Shown: positions 22,851 through 34,310 of the stretch, piece by piece
Layout: every line of letters begins with the position of its first letter
How positions within the stretch are numbered: the first letter of the stretch is position 1
DNA from: Lycium barbarum
Lineage: Eukaryota > Streptophyta > Magnoliopsida > Solanales > Solanaceae
DNA length: 64,000 nt
Direction: 5' to 3'
Assembly (NCBI RefSeq): GCF_019175385.1
Contig: NC_083346.1
Location: forward strand, 87,558,543 to 87,622,542
The notes under the pieces: generated by a model
Told to the model about the DNA's origin: nothing
The model's input: the letters and a program-made list of their open reading frames with translations, nothing else
Databases searched by the model: none
Translations under genes and position numbers: made by a program

Positions 22851-23569
22851 CACAAGTATGGTATATAAATGGAAATTTGGGGTAACCTAAAGGAAAAGAG
22901 AAGGTGTGGAATGGCTAGTTCCCTTACAGGAGTCGCGCAGACCGAGGCAGACTGAATGGGCGAAAGGAAGAAGCGTAATACCGCTCGGGAAATTGAGCGA
23001 ATTTGAATAACGGTCGGAGACGTTCGCAAATAAGATATTAGTAAATGTATAGGTATGTGTATGATTTTCATTTGGTGATCATATGGATCAAGAGCCGAGT
23101 CCCGGCGACTGATGTTGTGATAGACGAAAGGTTTTACTAAACCGAATACGCGAAACGAAGCGGAGGTGAGGACACGAATGTTGTCAAAGAATAGAAAAAC
23201 CCCAATTACCTTACAACTTAGTCTAGTGCGACGATATCTGAACAAGAAAATGAGCATGGCTAGTAGGAAAGATGAAGGATAAGAGATGTGATTAAGCAAA
23301 ACTTTCGAAAGAATCGATAAGCGACACGTAAGCCGACTTGTACGACAATCTGACGAACAAGTTTGTGAATGAGTGAACAGATTTCGACGAGATAATCCGT
23401 GGTATAATTGTCAGGGTGAACAATGAAATGTCGACAAAAGGGAAATTTTCGTAAATCACTGGAGCCTTAATAGGAGTGATCTGATTTTAATCAAAACTCT
23501 ATCTGTTATACTTTTGCACCTCTGACTTTGATGAGGTTTTGCCTATTACGCCTCTGTACTTCTAGATCC
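22851..23569 (+). other. Non-coding internal region of the non-autonomous element
   Basis: No frame with retroelement similarity on either strand; open frames on the minus strand up to 149 codons have no recognisable motif. The style (short purine-rich words and frequent GAATAGAAAAAC-like stretches) is like 49310-50726 in the tandem array element and like 39693-41206 reversed. Confidence 0.5.
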
Positions 23570-23840
23570 GATTACGCTTCTGTCTGATATGCCTCTGTAT
23601 GATTGACTCTGGATACGAATCTGTCTGATGCACCTCTGTACGTTTGATTCTGATTACGAATCTGTCTGGTACATCTCTGTACGTCTAACTCTGATCGTGG
23701 ATCTGTCTGATATAATTCTATACGTCTGACTCCGACTACGAATCTGTCCGACATAGTGCAGTACATCTGTCTTTGATTATGGATCTGTCCGATATGCTTT
23801 TGTGCGTCTGGCTCTAGTTATGAACCTGTTTGATGTAACG
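23570..23840 (+). repeat. 41-bp degenerate tandem array
   Basis: About seven units of 41-42 bases contain TACGAATCTGTCTGAT and CTCTGTACGTCTGACTCTG in variable form. It ends about 140 bases before the purine tract. The minus-strand open frame of 64 codons in it is a by-product of the period. Confidence 0.8.
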
Positions 23841-23981
23841 TGAAATTATGAAAACGTTGTAAGGAACCGAGAAGTGTGACAAGAGGTGAAAGATGTTGAT
23901 GGCAATCGTAACGTTGAAAGGAATTTTGAAGGAAAGAAAGGAACCTCCCCGAAGTGTCACGAGACCCCCTAAGGTCAATCG

Positions 23982-24017
23982 AACATTCGAGGACGAATGT
24001 TCTAAAGGGGGGGAGAA
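23982..24017 (+). promoter_or_regulatory. Pre-tract palindrome and polypurine tract
   Basis: A perfect inverted repeat with arms AACATTCG and CGAATGTT around AGGA (23982-24001) is followed by AAAGGGGGGGAGAA and the 3' LTR at 24018. Here the palindrome cannot be kept for coding, since this element has no pol. That argues for a role in the nucleic acid itself. Confidence 0.85.
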
Positions 24018-26454
24018 TGTTATATCCTGCATTTTCGAACGTCGAATTATTTGTAAGCTGAGGTGGGGCCCACACATCAAGATTTTTTTGGGACATGTGA
24101 AAATTTATATGAATCGTATATGAAAAGTTAAACACAACCCGTGAAGGGCCCTGGGGCCAAATCAAAGTGGAAGCCCTCCAAACGAATATTTTTAAGAAAA
24201 CGTTTTCGGATGACCTGACTTGGAGGGGCAAAAACGGAATTACAAGTTTGGAATTTGGGAAAACGCCCAGAAATAAAAGTTGTACATAATTGAAATAGCT
24301 TTCTAACGGTAGGTCGTGGGCTCCCAGGCGACGTCGGTACAAGGCGATATGGACGTTTTAAGGTCTAAAGGTCAAGTTGGGCAGTGAAATGGGCCCAACC
24401 CGATTCCAATTCGGGTCAGGCCCATTACCCACGCTTTTAATAGAAAAAAATCAGTTTTTCTCCCTCATTTTCAGATCAAGAAACCTGGAAAACTCTAGAG
24501 AAAAAGAGAGAGGAGAGCCTAGAGAAAAAAAATCAGTTTTTGACCAAAATCGGAGCCCCGAATCCCGAAGCCCATGAAGAGAAAAGTGTTCTATGTCGCG
24601 TTGCCTTCGATTTGAGCTAAAAATCAACTAAAAATAAGAGGGTGGACGTGGTGGCTCTGCACTTAAGGTATGAATAAGGCTTTTTTTTTTTTATTGTTAA
24701 CAAGTTTATTTAGAGTTTTAACGGATTAGAACGAAGAAATAACGTGATAAATTCGTTTGTTGGTATGGCTGAATTGTAGAATGGGGTTTGAAGAAAATTT
24801 TAGATGAAAACAAATGTATTTAACTTGTATAATGTGGAGGATGTTGTTATTGATGTTGTTAGTGTTAATTTTGACCTCTTTGCGGAAATAAAATTATTAA
24901 ATAGTTATATCGCGAATTGGTTGGTTGGGAAAATTTGAAAAATAATGTGCGGGCTGTTTTACGGCATATGTTGGTATTGATTTGGAAGTGTGAAGTCGAA
25001 ATGAGGATTATTGCATTATGTCGTAAAGTAGACTAATTGTGTATATTGTGAATTATGAAAATTGTTGATGTTGTTGATGTTGTTGTTGGGTTGTTGTTGG
25101 TTGTGTTGAGCCGAGTTGAATCTCGGGGAGGCTATATGTATAGGGGAAATGCTGCCGAAATTTCGGTAGGCAAGTAATAAAATTTGGATTCTTAAAGGCT
25201 TGAATTTGACAAGTGGTAAACATGACCATTTGTAGATTCTGGACGAAATTGGAAGTGAAGCTAAGCGAGCATAAGGCGCAATCGGGGTATGTAAAGCCTA
25301 CCCCTTCATTCTCAGGCATGTTCTAGACGTAATAGGCTCGGCTGCGAGCCTTAGATACGACTCTGTTCTTCGGAATTCGAGATTGAAATTCGCTCCATTT
25401 CCTTCAGTAAGATTGAATCAGTTTTCTTATAACTTGCCCTTAAAGTAAACTTTATGTATGCAACTTCCCAAACGGAGTCGGAACACTCCCAAATGATTAT
25501 GGATGACCTCATAAGGTCTATTATCAGTAATTTACATATGTCGCCTCGAGTTGGTCTGAGGCGGGCCCACAAGGCCCGATGCCTTTTGTATAACCTTAAT
25601 TACTTTGGTTCGGTCCGATTTTCTCAGAAAACATCTGGACTATTATTTTGATTATGAAATGACTATTTTTATGCAAATCTTACAAAATGATTTCTGGACA
25701 TCTGATAATAATCTGTCGTGCCTTCCCAAGTAGGACATAGGCGCGTATTATGCGTACTATCCGGATACTCTGACTTGACTCGCCGTTTGGCACCCTTCGG
25801 TTTGATTGAGTCTGTACGTTGAGTTTGTATGTATGTGGTTTCTCATTAATCTGTTCGTGGCTGTCTCAATGCATTCCTTAACTGCGTCCCTGGCCAGGTT
25901 CTGTTATCGTGCATATTCCTCTGCATTGTTCACCGCGTCCCTCGGTGTGCGGGCCGGGATCTGTTTATATTTGTATGATATTATGATCTATGTATGGGGA
26001 TGGCGGCCAGGATGGCATATGATCTGATCTGATTCTGTCTGTCCACCGTGTCCCGTACTAAGAGGGTCGGGTTCTGTTACCGTGCCCCCAGACAGGGCCG
26101 GGATCTGTATGTATGTATGCATGTGCCATCAGCATTTATATAAGCACATGCCTCTGTATGATTCTGTATGACTCTGTATGTATGGTATTTTGGGGTACGG
26201 CGGGGCCCTGTCCCGTCATCTGATTCTGTATGTCTGTAGAGGCCTGTAGATAGATATGTGGGTTACGGGTTTCATCTGTAAATTTCTGTATGTTCAGGTA
26301 TGTATATGTTCGCGCGCGCCGCATCTGTATCGGCCTGATTCTGTACACATCTGTTTGGAAAAAAAAATCTGTATGGTACGAAATTCTGTTAAGTAGGTAC
26401 GTATGGGTATCCAGTTAGGATACCAGTCGCGGCCCACGGGGTTGGGTCGTGACA
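24018..26454 (+). mobile_element. 3' LTR of the non-autonomous element
   Basis: 2,437 bases, same termini as the 5' copy, followed by GTGAC. It lacks a block of about 60 bases and some GTTGAT units present in the 5' copy. Where it ends, the reading of element 1 Gag-protease resumes at once on the minus strand, and the open frame from there runs some 50 codons into this LTR by chance. Confidence 0.93.
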
Positions 26455-28273
26455 GTGACCTTGCCTCAGTGTCATGGACCCGAACTAGATGATAAATATA
26501 GCCTTTAGCTACCATTTTGCTTGCCTTAAGGTAGGAAATAAACCTACCCTTTGGGGTTGCCGTATTACCCTTCCATTCAAGTACGGGCTCTCCCGGAAAT
26601 TGGAACCGAACCATTTTCGTCTGATAATCAACATTAGCATAGCACGAAGCCAACCAATCCATACCCATGATCACATCAAAATATACCATTTCCAACTCGA
26701 TCAGATTGGCTTTGGTTTGACGATCACATATCACGATAACACAGTCCTTGTACACTTTCCTTGCTACTACCGGATCACCAACCGGAGTGAACACTTCAAA
26801 AGGTTTGATGGGCTCGGGTTTCACCCCAATACAATCGGCGACATATGGAGTAACATAAGAGAAAGTAGAGCCCGGATCAATCAAAGCATATGCATCACGG
26901 GAAAATATAGTCAATGTACCTGTGACAACATCTGGGGAAGACTCTAAATCCTGTCGCCTAGCCAAAGCATATACGCAGGGCTGAACGACACCTGAAGTAG
27001 ATGCTCCGCCTCTGCCTCTGCCTCTACCTGCGGTGGTCTGAGAAGTCTGTGCTGTCGGGCGTACTGAGGAAGACCCAACTGCTGATCCCGTAGGCTGGGT
27101 CCCGACTCTACCTCCCGCTGAAGGGCAATCTCTCATCATGTGGCCAACTTGCCCGCAGGCATAACATGCATCTGAACCCTGACGGAACTGCCCGGAATGC
27201 AATCTACCGCACTAACTGCACCCCGGCACTGAAGGTCTCCGCTGACTAAAGTCTCCCCTGAACTGAGAATCTGAGGCCCTCGAACTCTAGCCCTGTCCTG
27301 ACTGAAAAGAATGATCAAACCTCCTATCTGAGAATCTGGGAGGAGCACTAGTCGCCGACTGACCTGAGTGTCTAGAGTGCATTTGTCTCGGTCCCCCTCT
27401 ATGTTCACTGCTCGCTCCCATAGATCTAGCCCTCTTACTTTGTCTTCTGTCATTATCACGATCACTTCTTTGCTGCTGCTGTCGCTCCTCAAGATTTTGA
27501 GCATGTGCCTGTATTCGGGAAATATCCATCCCGTCTTGCAAGGAGGCCGTCAGACAATCTCTAAACAAATGTGACCCCAAACCACTCACGAACCTGTGTA
27601 CACGATCGCCCATGTCGGTCACTATAGCCGGGGCATACCTGGCCAGAGAATTAAACTGCATACTATACTCCCGAGCACTCATACTTCCTTGCTTCAGATT
27701 CAAAAACCTGTCCGCTCTAGCTTGGTGGACCTCGGGCGGTAAATAATGTCGAATAAAGGCATCCACGAATTCCTGCCAAATCGGAGGAGGTGCATTCTCT
27801 CCTCTTGAGGCCATCCAATTGTTGTACCATAATACCGTCACATCGCAGAGTCTATAAGAGGCCAGCTCTACCGACTCGGTCTCGCAAGCATGCATAAGTT
27901 TCAGCGTCCTCAGCATCTCATCAATAAAGCCTTGCGGGTCCTCATTCGGCTTCGACCTGAAAAATTCCGGAGGGTTCAAAGTCAGAAAGTCACGGGCTCT
28001 CGTACTGGCTGAACGATCACTCGGGCCCGCACTCTGCCGCTTTGCCTGGGTGGCAACCAATTGCATCAACAAATGAATGGCTTCGGTCACTTGTTGACCC
28101 GAAGTAACTGGTGGAGGAATTGGAACTGAGGCTCCCCCTTGCTCTTCCACCTGGGGCGAGGCCTCATTTTGTTATTCTCCCTCCTCTACATTCAGCGGAG
28201 GCTCTCTTTCTACACGCCTTTTTGTCGTAGCTTTTCCCTTCTGGGCGGCGGTAGCTTTTCCCTTTGGCGGCAT
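26455..28273 (-). pseudogene. Element 1 Gag and protease part, cut by the non-autonomous element
   Basis: Starts MPPKGKATAAQ at 28273. The capsid-like retrotransposon gag domain spans about residues 75-230 (RARDFLTLNPPEFF, DPQGFIDEMLR, WQEFVDAFIRHYLP, GSMSAREYSMQFNSLARYAP). A basic Gln/Arg-rich stretch follows, then a zinc knuckle CYACGQVGHMMRDC. The protease has its active site as ALIDPGSTFSYV and the downstream FDVIMGMDWL. It is broken by TAA at codon 34 and TAG codons at about 27287 and 27212, all in the one frame. The second of these removes a residue of a first, shorter knuckle that element 2 keeps (CSQCGKLHWGQC). The linker after YIYHLVRV is interrupted at 26454/26455. Gag forms the particle; the protease cleaves the polyprotein. 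Confidence 0.93.
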
Positions 28274-28380
28274 ATTCTAAAATCATAACACACTTTTAGG
28301 AGGGATATAATCTTGGACATGGCTCTATCGCACAATCTCATAAGAAGAAAGATGGTCATTTTCCTAAATGCCCTGTAGCC

Positions 28381-28421
28381 TCTTGTTTATTAGCGTGGCG
28401 CGCTACACACCATAAACAAGA
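28381..28421 (-). promoter_or_regulatory. Leader hairpin with GCGCGC loop, element 1
   Basis: On the minus strand a perfect ten-pair stem (TCTTGTTTAT with ATAAACAAGA), then GTGTG with CACGC (one wobble), around the loop TAGCGCGC. It starts 41 bases after the primer site, as in the two gag-less elements. The loop palindrome differs in sequence from theirs (GTGCAC) but is again a self-complementary hexamer. The neighbouring words GTGTCTAGTAGAGTCTT and GAGGCTACA are shared by all three leaders. Confidence 0.7.
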
Positions 28422-28462
28422 CTCTACTAGACACGGCTCGTAGACACTTCCTAGGACGAACT

Positions 28463-28474
28463 GCACTGATACCA
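28463..28474 (-). promoter_or_regulatory. Primer-binding site of element 1
   Basis: TGGTATCAGTGC on the minus strand, four bases after the 5' LTR. It differs from the initiator-Met complement at one position. Confidence 0.9.
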
Positions 28475-28478
28475 CTTC

Positions 28479-30895
28479 TGTCACGACCCAACTAGGGGCC
28501 ATGACGGGTACCCGGAGCTAGCTACCGAGCACCGCTTACTTTACTACTCATCTTACTCATCTAATGCTCTTTTGCAATTTTTATTCATGGAAGTGTAAGA
28601 AAGCATATATTTTATAGAAACATAAATGCTTTATACTTATTTGTCTTTCGGCTATCAAAATAACATATATACATAACAACATCATGTGAGACTATATAAC
28701 CCACACTGCGTATCTACGAGGCTCTACTGACACACCATATACATAGACGGAACAAGACTCTGTCATACCCAAAAAAATACACATATGTACCAAAAGAATA
28801 ACCATAAGAACCTCCGAACAATGGAGTGCTCTCTATCAGCTGACAACTACTGAGGATCTGGGCCAAGCTCACCTCCCTGCCTACCTGTGGGCATGAACAC
28901 AGCGTCCAAAGAAAACGGACGTCAGTACGAATATTGTACTGAGTATGAGAGGCATAAACAATGAAGAAAGACATCAATAATATAATGAGAACATCGATAT
29001 GAAACATCTGGATCTGAATAACAATCATATGGAAAGTAATGCATGCTGTCTTACTCATACTCATCATCATATCATATATGCATAATATGCAAGCTGCCCG
29101 TCCATGTCGGAACGGTGTGATAATCAATAACATTAGCCCGCGTCCAGGCCTCCCGCGTCCGGGGTACCATCTCATGCCACCCACTAGTGGTGTCTGCCCA
29201 TGCCAAAAGGTCATGGTGTATCCGTATAGCTACCCGCCTTAGCGGTGACTGCCCGACCAACTAGGCCCGGTGAGATGCAATCATGTCATGCTCATCATAA
29301 AATTCTTACTATCATATACTTATCAAAACATGCTTATCTTATCATAGTACATGCATGAAGCTTAAGATCATTTCTACTCTATCGGGGTGACGTAAGGTCG
29401 TGATCCCCCGATGTCATTATGGAGCAATTATGGACATTCTGCCTCACATTGAAGGAACTAGTACATAAGGTGAGTGTAGGCAACAAATAACCTCATTATC
29501 AATATAGCATCATCACATTGTATCTCTTATCTTATATAGACATTTATGAATGTAGGTTCTTAACTTTTCGGAAAATGGAAACTCATGAAGAGGATAAAGA
29601 GTTTACGCTATAGGATTCATGCCATTAGAAGGAAAGTACTAGCCTCACATACCTTGGTCGTTTAAGTAAGCTATCGCTCACTTGTTCTCCTTAAATATCA
29701 CATCGTTACCTTCATGAGAGAATTCGAATTAACATTAGTTAATTGACTACAAGAACGCATCGTTAATTCTAGGAAACATTGGGCAGAACTTCCTTTGTTT
29801 ATACTACTTTTCCCATGTTCTATATCAACTCCCAACATTCACAATACTACTCACCATATCACAATCAACAATCATCATTTATGCATATTTAGGAAAATCC
29901 ACCATTTTCCTCCAATTTTCCCCATATTTCTACTTATAGCTCATCTTTGTGTTTTCACGCATTTAATGCTTGTTTCATGATATACATATCATTATAACGT
30001 ATTCATAATCACAATTCTTCAACTTTCATAATTCAATTCCACTATCATTCAATTATGTCACTATTTACTCAATAATGACCCACTTTCTATGTTCTTCTAC
30101 ATTTCAAGTATCTAAGACTCCCAATACCTTAAACAACATGAAATGATCATAAAACTTACCTTGGATGTTGGTTGAACAAGCCTTGAGTTGAGTTTCTACC
30201 TTAGCATCAAAACCCTTCTTCACCTCCTTTGATTTTCTTTGAGGAAGATGAACCCTACTTAGTTTTCATACACTTTATTTCATGAATTATGTGTTGTTGA
30301 TCTTAGTTTCCCTTGGATTTCTCTTGTGGTTGAAGAGTAGGGAATGTTATAGAGGCTTCTTGAGTTGGAAGAGGTGGGAAAAGAAATGGGTGAAATGAAA
30401 AATGGCCCCTTACACTTAATTTAAAAGCTGGCCGAGACCCATTATACGGACCAGCATACGGTCCGTATGTATGGGCGTACAATTGGTCCAGTTGCTGGTC
30501 CCGTCATTGGCCAATTATACGGCCAATTATAAATTATACGGTCCGTAGGTTGGACCGTATAATGCCCAGTGGTTCTGATTTCGTTCTCGTTGTCTCGTTC
30601 GATCTCCGATCCTTATGGAACCTTTTTGTCACTTATTTAATATTTCAATACCAATCTAAGGGACGTCATTGCATGTCTATACGACGCCATTATGCCCTCA
30701 CCAACTCGTTGCTCATTATTCCTACTCGATATACGACTTGCTTTCCTTAACAACTTCCTTTCCTTATCTCGAATGGTTTTGAAATCTCGTTTGGGGTTAT
30801 CAAACACTATTTCTACTCATCGAAATGTCGTATACGTTATGACTTTCATTTTCCTATTCATAGTACAGGTACGGGGAATCTTCCAAGGTGTAATA
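28479..30895 (-). mobile_element. 5' LTR of element 1
   Basis: 2,417 bases, uninterrupted, and the template for recognising the solo LTR in the other copy. The outer terminus has drifted to GTGTAATA but is followed by the duplication ATGTG. The palindrome cluster of the ATACGGTCCGTAT type lies at 30441-30564. The shared CTCAGTAC/GTACTGA box lies at about 28886-28948. Confidence 0.93.
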
Positions 30896-30900
30896 ATGTG

Positions 30901-30963
30901 CCAACAAAAGCTTGGAGAGTCTCTCATACCAAGATCTTAGAGCTTGTTTAAGCCCATAGAGAG
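30901..30963 (-). pseudogene. Ty1/copia RT fragment continuing 4867-5885
   Basis: Minus-strand reading gives LYGLKQALRSWYERLSKLLL, the classic copia RT motif that precedes the catalytic box. It joins, across element 1 and one copy of ATGTG, to the piece ending at 5885; one frameshift lies just after the joint. A plus-strand copia LTR begins at 30964 and cuts the gene off. Confidence 0.9.
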
Positions 30964-32155
30964 TGTTGATCAAACGTGTGAAGTTTTGATGATTGACAAA
31001 GCAAAGAAAGACAAGACACTATTGAACTAGGTCCACAAACATGCTCAATGCAGACAGATACAATGTCTTGCACATGAAGAACAAGTTCTAAATGAGAGAT
31101 GTCCAGTGTACAACATGAATGATCACATGTCGTCAGCTGGAGTGGATGAATGACTAGTTGCTGACATACAGATATATGAAATAGTTCTGACAACATGTTC
31201 CAGCCAATTTCTCAAAAGCAGTCAAAGACATATGTAGCATGAAAGATATTAGTGGAACAAGTGTATAAACATGTTCAATCTCAACAATGTAGATATTTAG
31301 AGATGGACGAACCAGGTGAATGAAACAGGTTCGTGAACATGTTCCAAACAAATCCTACAGCAACAAGGATCTGTAAAATAATTATGGTAAAGACTTGGCG
31401 GTCAAGTATGAAAGATTCCTTTCCATATTTTTTGAGATTAGTAAGCCTTCTACAAGGAAAAGAAACCGATTCAACAAGGCAAGAATCCAAGTACAACACA
31501 AAACCTTATTGCGTGTTATGGTTTAATAGGGAGAAGGTTTTGTCACCGACCTGCGGAACTGTAATTGTTATAAATATCTAGTTCTTACCAAGAAGAAGTT
31601 TCCGCATCCACAAAGAGAGAATTCAGAATATTGAGCGAGGAAAAGATTTATCCAGAATATTCAAGAATGCAGGGTTGCGTTTCTAGAGCAAGAAGATTGA
31701 TTGAAGAAGTTGTTCTACTGAATAATATTTTCCAGTTCTTAAGTCTAGGATCTTGTATTAGGTTTGTTCAATTGAGTTGTATCTTTATTAGCTTATTAAG
31801 AAGCACAAAAGTAGATACAAACCATTGTAACTTCAAGTAGGAGTTTACTACTTGAAGATAGCTTGCTAGTCAAAGTTTGGGTTGCAAGGCTGAGGTACGA
31901 ATTAGGTTGCAGAGTTTTTAACTTAATTTGCAGTTGGCTCACAGTTGTAGTGGAGTTTGAGGTAAATCCTACAGGTTTGTAGGTCGTGGTTTTTATCGCC
32001 CTTGTGAGCTGGGCGGTTTCCACATAAATATCACGTGTCATTTACTTACTTGTTCATTAAATTCCCCAAGATGTTAGCACAGAATATGTAGAGTAACGTG
32101 TTCCATCCTATAAGCGAAAAATGGATACGACATAGGACTAGAAGTAGGTCGTGCA
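30964..32155 (+). mobile_element. Ty1/copia LTR (plus), inserted in the copia pol
   Basis: It begins TGTTGATCAAACGTGTGAAG, a typical copia LTR start. Near its end it has the characteristic GTCGTGGTTTTTATCGCCC ... GTTTCCACATAAATATCACG stretch. The exact 3' end is uncertain by about ten bases. It is oriented opposite to the pol fragment at 30901-30963, so it belongs to a different insertion. The short ORFs inside have no meaning that I can see. Confidence 0.75.
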
Positions 32156-32233
32156 ACCTATTAAGTTGTATCAGAGCAAGGTTCTCATCATAAGGTTAAC
32201 ACTTAGAGAAAACGATCTTAATTAAAGGTGCAC
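32156..32233 (+). mobile_element. Primer site and leader of the truncated copia element
   Basis: TTGTATCAGAGC at 32166-32177 is the initiator-Met type primer site with one change, followed by the common AAGG. Only about 55 bases of leader remain before element 2's LTR starts at 32234. Confidence 0.75.
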
Positions 32234-33077
32234 TGTCACGACCTAACCGGAGGGCCATGACGGGTACCCGGAGCTAACCCACTGAGCACCTCTCATCGTA
32301 CATTCACATTCATCTCTAGGTGAGCCACATGGCCTATTAACAATTCTATGCCTCAAAAATGCCATTTTCAACGGCTAAAACACTTTTATATATCAACGTC
32401 AACAACTAAGCCCTTACACATATACATAAGCCGACAAGGCTAACAAAATAGTATACCACAACGTGAGCCAGCAAGGCAAAAGACATCTACTATACATGAT
32501 TGTCTATGAGCCTCTAGGAAGAGTATGAATATCATCATAAGGATGGGACAGGGCCCCGCCATGCCCATACATATACACAAAAGAATAGTACCAACAGCTG
32601 CAACTCCGAATCAAATGGAGTTCCTCTATGCAGTCTCTGAACAGGCAGTCTATGGGTCAGGTCTATCTTCCTGTCCACCTGCGGGCATGATTCAGCGTCC
32701 ACAAACAAAAGGACGTCAGTACGAATAATGTACTGAGTATGCAAAGCATAATCAATAACATAATAGAAGCATAAGAAATAACATAAGAAAGAAAATTCAT
32801 GGAATAAAAGAACCATTATACCTCTAGCGTCGTTCATCATATTTACTTACCCTCTTTCTAACGAGAAACTTCGATTTCATACATTTATACATATAGTAGT
32901 ATCATACCAGACCATAGAGGTTCGGTGTCTTACATGCCCGACCATGATAAGGTTAGGCGTTATACATACCTGGCCCTACCAAGGCTCAGTGTCATCCGTA
33001 CCCATCTGCAGTGGTGTGCGAGCGATAGATATCATACCCGGCCATATAAACTCGGGGTTCTTAGTAGTCATACTTTA

Positions 33078-33078
<1 letters not shown>

Positions 33079-33116
<38 letters not shown>

Positions 33117-33117
33117 T
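33079..33117. repeat. (TA)n(CA)n microsatellite
   Basis: About eleven TA units run into about eight CA units inside the element 2 LTR. Confidence 0.95.
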
Positions 33118-34100
33118 AGGAGTACATACATGTCCTCAACATTATCATCATCACTATCATTTTCATTATATCCTTCCTTAGAGGATCAACTATCATAGGG
33201 TGGGACCAATGGTATCGTGAGAATATTAAGATCATGAGCTTTAGTGATTCTAGCAATGAAATCATCATGGAAGATACTATGGATTTCACATGATGGTATA
33301 CATCAATGGGATCATGCCTTAAGAAAGAAGGGTTAGCCTTACATACCTTTATGTCTTCTTAACTACCAAACGTTCAGCTCTAAAGCTCGAGAAATCTACA
33401 TTTTAGAGGGTTCATACCAAGATTAGGCTTCAAAGGCACCCTTAAGTTCAAACGAGTATAATTCGTAAGATAGCGAAAATTGGGCAGCATTTCCCTTATT
33501 TCATCTACTTCTATCAAATTCCAAAACAACTCCTAATCAACAATGACATTATCAACAATACCAAAATCAATAGATTTCATTCAAGTTAAGCATCATCCAA
33601 TCCCAAAACTCCTTTTCATGATCATTCATAACAATGGCTACAACACAACACCATATATTCTTACATACAATATTTCCTCAACATTATCTCTAACATCCAA
33701 AACAATATTATAGTCCTAACATGCCAAGAATTTCAATTCAAGTTAACCTATGGCTCATAATATCTCCAAGTTCATACTTGAACTCTATTTCCACCTTTCT
33801 TCCTTTACCCACATGGCATAACAATCAAACAACCTTAACCATATGTAGAAGATGTGAACTCTTACCTTAATCACACAAGAACAAGTCTTGGATCAACTTA
33901 CTCCACCAAAGTGAAAAACCCTAACATCAATACCTAAGGAAAACTTGAGTTCCACAAGCCTTAGCAAGCTTCTCAGCACTTGAATCTCTTAATTCTCTTG
34001 GATTTGGCTTAGATTAGTCTATGGAGTTGAAGAGAGGGTTTTTGGAGAGCTCTTGGATATGATTTGAGAAAATAAAATGCCCAAATGAAGTGAAATGAAA

Positions 34101-34310
34101 TATATAAAGCATAACTTAAAATTCCGTCGGGAGATCCTGCGCCAACTTTGACGGGCCATCAAAATTCCTACGGGCCGTCAAAATGCTCCGTCAAACTACC
34201 CAGCCAAACATGGCTCACTGTGACTGTTTTACGCTGGGAAGGTGCAATTTGATGGGCCGCAAAAATTTCTCTGGTCCATCAAACTGGTCCGTCAAAAAGT
34301 TTTGCTCGAA
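34101..34310 (-). promoter_or_regulatory. U3 palindrome cluster and TATA box of element 2
   Basis: Full or half copies of TTTGACGGNCCGTCAAA occur six times between about 34155 and 34310, followed downstream (minus strand) by a TTTATATA box at 34101-34110. This gives a promoter layout of repeated sites, then TATA. The core ACGGNCCGT is the same as in element 1 (ATACGGTCCGTAT), but the flanks differ. Confidence 0.55.

Larger units (their letters stand above)
18746..26454 (+). mobile_element. Non-autonomous LTR retrotransposon (LARD-like), 7.7 kb
   Basis: Two similar LTRs (18746-21272 and 24018-26454, TGTTATATCC...GTGACA) bracket only 2.7 kb of internal DNA. Primer site, purine tract and pre-tract palindrome are intact, so it has the signals for reverse transcription. 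It encodes no recognisable Gag, protease, RT or integrase. It carries an acidic ORF (21559-22089, one stop), a 5S-rRNA-like stretch (22730-22830) and a 41-bp tandem array (23570-23840). The flanking 5-mers GCGAC (18741-18745) and GTGAC (26455-26459) are a target duplication with one transition. It inserted into the protease-RT linker of element 1 in opposite orientation. It must rely on proteins of other elements. Confidence 0.93.
5886..30895 (-). mobile_element. Element 1: Ty3/gypsy chromovirus with three nested insertions
   Basis: A complete but dead LTR retrotransposon on the minus strand. It is flanked by the 5-base duplication ATGTG (5881-5885 and 30896-30900), and its LTR ends are TG...CA (one end drifted to TA). 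After removing the insertions at 6261-9388, 14564-18692 and 18746-26459 it is about 10.0 kb. The order is 5' LTR, initiator-Met primer site, Gag with zinc knuckles, protease, RT, RNase H, integrase, a chromodomain-like tail, polypurine tract and 3' LTR. That order and the tail place it with chromoviruses of Tekay/Del type. It sits inside an older copia pol gene, whose reading resumes on either side. By eye, the two LTRs differ at a few per cent of positions. Confidence 0.93.

Noticed and set aside
23818..24342. 174-codon minus-strand open frame, repeated in part at 18717-19070
   Set aside because: It lies across the start of LTRs with known ends and is antisense to the element; no domain recognised.
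26294..26460. Apparent extra C-terminus on the element 1 Gag-protease reading
   Set aside because: It is the open frame running by chance into the LTR of the non-autonomous element; the true gene is cut at 26454/26455.
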